The notes beneath the pieces are model-generated. The model was not told the origin of the DNA. It did not search any database and was given only the letters and a program-made list of their open reading frames with translations. Source: Verrucomicrobiales bacterium (lineage in GTDB: Bacteria > Verrucomicrobiota > Verrucomicrobiia > Limisphaerales > UBA1100). Taken from it: a stretch of 8,394 nt of DNA. The stretch covers positions 3,709 to 12,102 of the forward strand of contig DPAW01000344.1 in the NCBI GenBank assembly GCA_003517285.1. Direction: 5' to 3'. Shown here piece after piece: positions 5,959-8,394 of the stretch; within the stretch, counting starts at the first letter, position 1; the number at the start of each line of letters is the position of its first letter. A program made the translations under genes and the position numbers.

Positions 5959-6963
5959 ATGTTGGCTGAAACTAAAAAAGCTGCCATCCCAAAAAACTGG
6001 GCGGAGCTCTGCGATCCAATACAGCCGTTTTTGGATGAGGCATCTGATCGCCTGCAGGATGAGGTAAAGAACTTCGATCCCCAGATAGCCACTTTTGTGC
6101 AGTACGCGTTGGTAAGTCGGGGCAAACAGCTCCGTCCGGCACTTGTGGCTTTGGCTGCGCGAGCGGCTGGTGGGATCAAGCCGCAGCATGTTGATATCGC
6201 GGTAATCATTGAAATGGTGCACCTCGCCACTTTAGTCCACGACGACGTGGTTGATGGTGCTGAGGTACGTCGAAACCGTCCGACATTGGCCGCTAACTGG
6301 GGCAACAAGGTTTCGGTGCTGGCTGGGGACTGCCTGTTTGCCGAGGCGTTGAGGCTAGCGGCTACGTTGCCTTCTACTGAGGTATGCCGTTTGGTAAGTC
6401 AATCGGCCAAGATTGTTTGCACCGGTGAAATTCGCCAAACCTTGCAGCGAGGTAACTTCGAACTGGGCCGTGAGGAATATCTGGAATTGGTGCGAATGAA
6501 AACTGCCGAGCTTTTTTCATTGGCCTGCGAATTGGGCGCGCGGTTTGCCGCGCCAAATGAGCCGCAAGTGCACTCGGCCCTGCGGAATTATGGCGAGCAA
6601 CTCGGTACGGCTTATCAAATTTACGATGATTGCTTGGATGTGTTCGGCGAAGAGGTTCGCGCGGGCAAATCGCTGCGCACCGATCTTATTACCGGAAAGG
6701 CAACGTTGCCGGTGTTGATCGCCCTGGAGCGCGCGGATGAAATCGAGCACAAGGCGTGGCTCTCGATGCTCAAGGACGGAGGTGAACAGGTGAACACCAT
6801 TCGCGATGGTCTATTGGCCCGCCAAATTCCAATGGCCTGTCGCGAGGTGGTGGAAGGCTACATTCAACGAGCCAACGACAGCGTTGTTGATTTGCCGGCG
6901 GCTTCGGCATTGCACGGGCTTTCGGCTTGCTTGACAGAACAGCTGGATTTGCTCAGCGAATAA
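5959..6963 (+). CDS. Trans-polyprenyl diphosphate synthase (long-chain, IspB/HepT-like)
   Basis: This encodes a 334-residue soluble enzyme that adds isopentenyl diphosphate units to an allylic diphosphate. Family features in order are RGKQLRP (54-60), the first Asp-rich motif DDVVD (95-99) followed by the RR pair at 104-105, the KT pair (181-182), the second Asp-rich motif DDCLD (223-227) and GKATLP (246-251). The residue five positions before the first motif is Ala90, and the context ATLVHDDVVD nearly matches octaprenyl synthase IspB. By the known chain-length rule this suggests a long product (around C35-C45), most likely the side chain of menaquinone or ubiquinone. Chain length is inferred, not seen. 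The block after the second motif (GKSLRTDL) lacks the common G-D/N pattern, a mild variation. The start at ATG 5959 follows an AT-rich leader with no Shine-Dalgarno sequence. It probably shares a transcript with the EVE gene. Confidence 0.93.
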   Translation: MLAETKKAAIPKNWAELCDPIQPFLDEASDRLQDEVKNFDPQIATFVQYALVSRGKQLRPALVALAARAAGGIKPQHVDIAVIIEMVHLATLVHDDVVDGAEVRRNRPTLAANWGNKVSVLAGDCLFAEALRLAATLPSTEVCRLVSQSAKIVCTGEIRQTLQRGNFELGREEYLELVRMKTAELFSLACELGARFAAPNEPQVHSALRNYGEQLGTAYQIYDDCLDVFGEEVRAGKSLRTDLITGKATLPVLIALERADEIEHKAWLSMLKDGGEQVNTIRDGLLARQIPMACREVVEGYIQRANDSVVDLPAASALHGLSACLTEQLDLLSE

Positions 6964-6968
6964 GGTGC

Positions 6969-8348
6969 CTACAGGCGCGGTCGCTGGAACACATATTTTT
7001 CCCCGCGCAATGATTCAACCGTGAGCAGCAGGCGGTCTGGAAACATTTGCAGCGACACCGGGCTGTTCGCCATTCCCCACTTCCAATGTGTCTTAAAGCT
7101 GCCGCCGGGCTTTTTCTCCCATGCGCCCTGAGCAAGAAGTTGGATTTGGCGACCGCTGGCGGATTCGGGAATGACCGGCAGGAAGTCGCGGGGCGACACA
7201 TTCTCGCGCTGTGCGGTAGCTGTTTGTCCGAGGGCGCGTTCGGGAAATGTGCGGCCTTCCAAATAACAGGTGCCATCGGAAAAACTTAGGGCCAAGTCGG
7301 CCGCCAGCTCCTGAAAATAATGCTCGAGCGCCGTGCGTTCTGCGGCGTTCATTTTGGGATAACGAGATTTAAACTGCGCCAATGTCTGGGAAGCATCTAG
7401 CCGCCAACTGCCCAGCAACGGCGCCCGGCCTTGGAGAGCCAAGGTGTGTGGGGCGTACTGCGCGGATTGACCGGTTTGCAGGTAGTTTCTGAGATCCAGT
7501 AAATCCACCTGCGCGATTTGCGCGCTCAAATCCGGATCGGTCCAGGCCGCCTTAAGCTGAGGATTGACCAGCAGTTGATGGAGATTGGTGCGGTGGTGAA
7601 GCCCCATGAAAAATGTGTTAGTCGTCCACACATGAGCCAGTTGGGCGACGCGCGGATGGTGAGCGCTATCCACCAAACCGGGATAACCCAACAGGCGCGA
7701 TCGGAATTGGCGAATGTGCATCAGGTTGTTTGTGCTGCAGTTTTGATAAACCAAACCGGCAACCTCGGCGGCGGTGTAAAAATCGGACGGAACTGGGTCC
7801 AGCCAACGGGCCACAGGCGTGAGCCCTAGTGCAGCGCCGTCGCGATACAGCCGCGCGGCCCAGCGCTGGCTGAAAGGATCCTGCTGCGGTTGCGCCGCGG
7901 GAATTTGGTTGGCCAAAAAGCCCAACGGCAAAGTCAGGGTCAAGATCATCCAGCTGGCACAGATACTTAGGCCCCCGCCCAGCACTAGGCCGAGGCGATG
8001 GTTCAACCGCTGCCAGGCTTCCTGCCGATCCGCAGGCCAATGAGCATGCAGTTTCGTTGCCAACGGTTCGTGCAACAATTGACCGACCAAGCCCAAGAAA
8101 AGGAGCGCTAGCGCGAAGGCCCAGGCAAAGTCGGCCCCCATTAGCCGGCTGAGTGGATGGTCGGGCAGGAGAAAATCCGGCATGGCATGGCGCAACCACG
8201 GTGCGGCACCCGCGGACAGCAAGCCGGCCGAGCAAAGGAGCGCCAGCCGCAAGCCACCGGCCCGATGCCCCAGTGCGAGGCCTCCAGCAAGCAGGGCTGT
8301 TGCCAGCAGCAGCACCGAGTCGCCGGGAAACCAAGCCAACACCATCAT
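6969..8348 (-). CDS. CvpA-like integral membrane protein with large C-terminal soluble part
   Basis: This encodes 459 residues. Four hydrophobic segments occupy about residues 10-27, 32-49, 73-93 and 119-147. Their spacing, the Gly-rich early loop (GHRAGG) and the segment NHRLGLVLGGGLS resemble the CvpA family (colicin V production protein and relatives), whose function is unclear. The remaining ~310 residues look soluble. The middle region (about 150-300) contains HPRVAQLAHV and NPQLKAAWTDPDL, like the short helical repeats seen in long CvpA-like proteins. The C-terminal part (about 311-459) starts LLGSWRLD and ends in beta-like strands, suggesting a small lipocalin-like barrel. CvpA membership is inferred from pattern, not from a diagnostic motif. 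An in-frame TAA at 8358-8360 makes ATG 8348 the first start; ATG 8345 is equally possible. There is no Shine-Dalgarno sequence. It converges on the polyprenyl synthase gene with a 5-bp gap. Confidence 0.6.
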   Translation of the reverse strand: MMVLAWFPGDSVLLLATALLAGGLALGHRAGGLRLALLCSAGLLSAGAAPWLRHAMPDFLLPDHPLSRLMGADFAWAFALALLFLGLVGQLLHEPLATKLHAHWPADRQEAWQRLNHRLGLVLGGGLSICASWMILTLTLPLGFLANQIPAAQPQQDPFSQRWAARLYRDGAALGLTPVARWLDPVPSDFYTAAEVAGLVYQNCSTNNLMHIRQFRSRLLGYPGLVDSAHHPRVAQLAHVWTTNTFFMGLHHRTNLHQLLVNPQLKAAWTDPDLSAQIAQVDLLDLRNYLQTGQSAQYAPHTLALQGRAPLLGSWRLDASQTLAQFKSRYPKMNAAERTALEHYFQELAADLALSFSDGTCYLEGRTFPERALGQTATAQRENVSPRDFLPVIPESASGRQIQLLAQGAWEKKPGGSFKTHWKWGMANSPVSLQMFPDRLLLTVESLRGEKYVFQRPRL

Positions 8349-8394
8349 GAGCCGAAGTTAGTTGATACTGCGATTCTTGCACTGAAAAGTGATT

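Noticed and set aside
7666..8382. A 238-codon minus-strand frame overlapping the CvpA-like gene
   Set aside because: It is a different frame of the same strand. The 459-residue frame has well-defined membrane helices and spans the whole region, while this one is Arg/Ser/Gly-rich noise.

Overview
The window looks like ordinary chromosome from a moderately GC-rich, Gram-negative-type bacterium. A verrucomicrobial (PVC-group) origin is my best inference. It rests on the style of the small SH3-like lipoprotein, the long CvpA-like membrane protein with a C-terminal extension, and start codons that nearly all lack a Shine-Dalgarno sequence. No 16S or other decisive marker is present. Seven protein genes cover about 95% of the window. 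I see no tRNA, rRNA, CRISPR array, transposase or phage gene.

Layout. Positions 1-3653 (minus strand) hold a very large SNF2-family ATPase/helicase gene whose 3' end lies beyond the left edge; 1217 codons are visible. Its helicase core is preceded by about 815 residues that include two tandem copies of a ~160-residue module. A 217-bp divergent intergenic region with two inverted repeats separates it from a small lipoprotein gene (3871-4287, plus), which ends at a clear intrinsic terminator. Converging on that terminator is a 104-residue protein of unknown function (4339-4653, minus). Upstream of it on the same strand lies yggS, a PLP-homeostasis protein (4737-5435, minus, GTG start). A 78-bp divergent region with nested inverted repeats leads to an EVE-domain gene (5514-5927, plus). 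This is followed 31 bp later by a long-chain polyprenyl diphosphate synthase gene (5959-6963, plus). The last gene (6969-8348, minus) encodes a four-helix CvpA-like membrane protein with a large soluble C-terminal part, and it converges tail-to-tail on the synthase gene with only 5 bp between them.

How the genes relate. Only two same-strand pairs could be co-transcribed: yggS with the 104-residue gene, and the EVE gene with the polyprenyl synthase. Neither pair forms an obvious pathway. The genes read as a mix of housekeeping functions (PLP homeostasis, isoprenoid quinone side chains) and poorly characterised envelope and nucleic-acid proteins. I found no convincing new multi-gene system. The points most worth a second look are the duplicated module in the SNF2 protein, the symmetric elements in the two divergent intergenic regions, and the unrecognised small protein.
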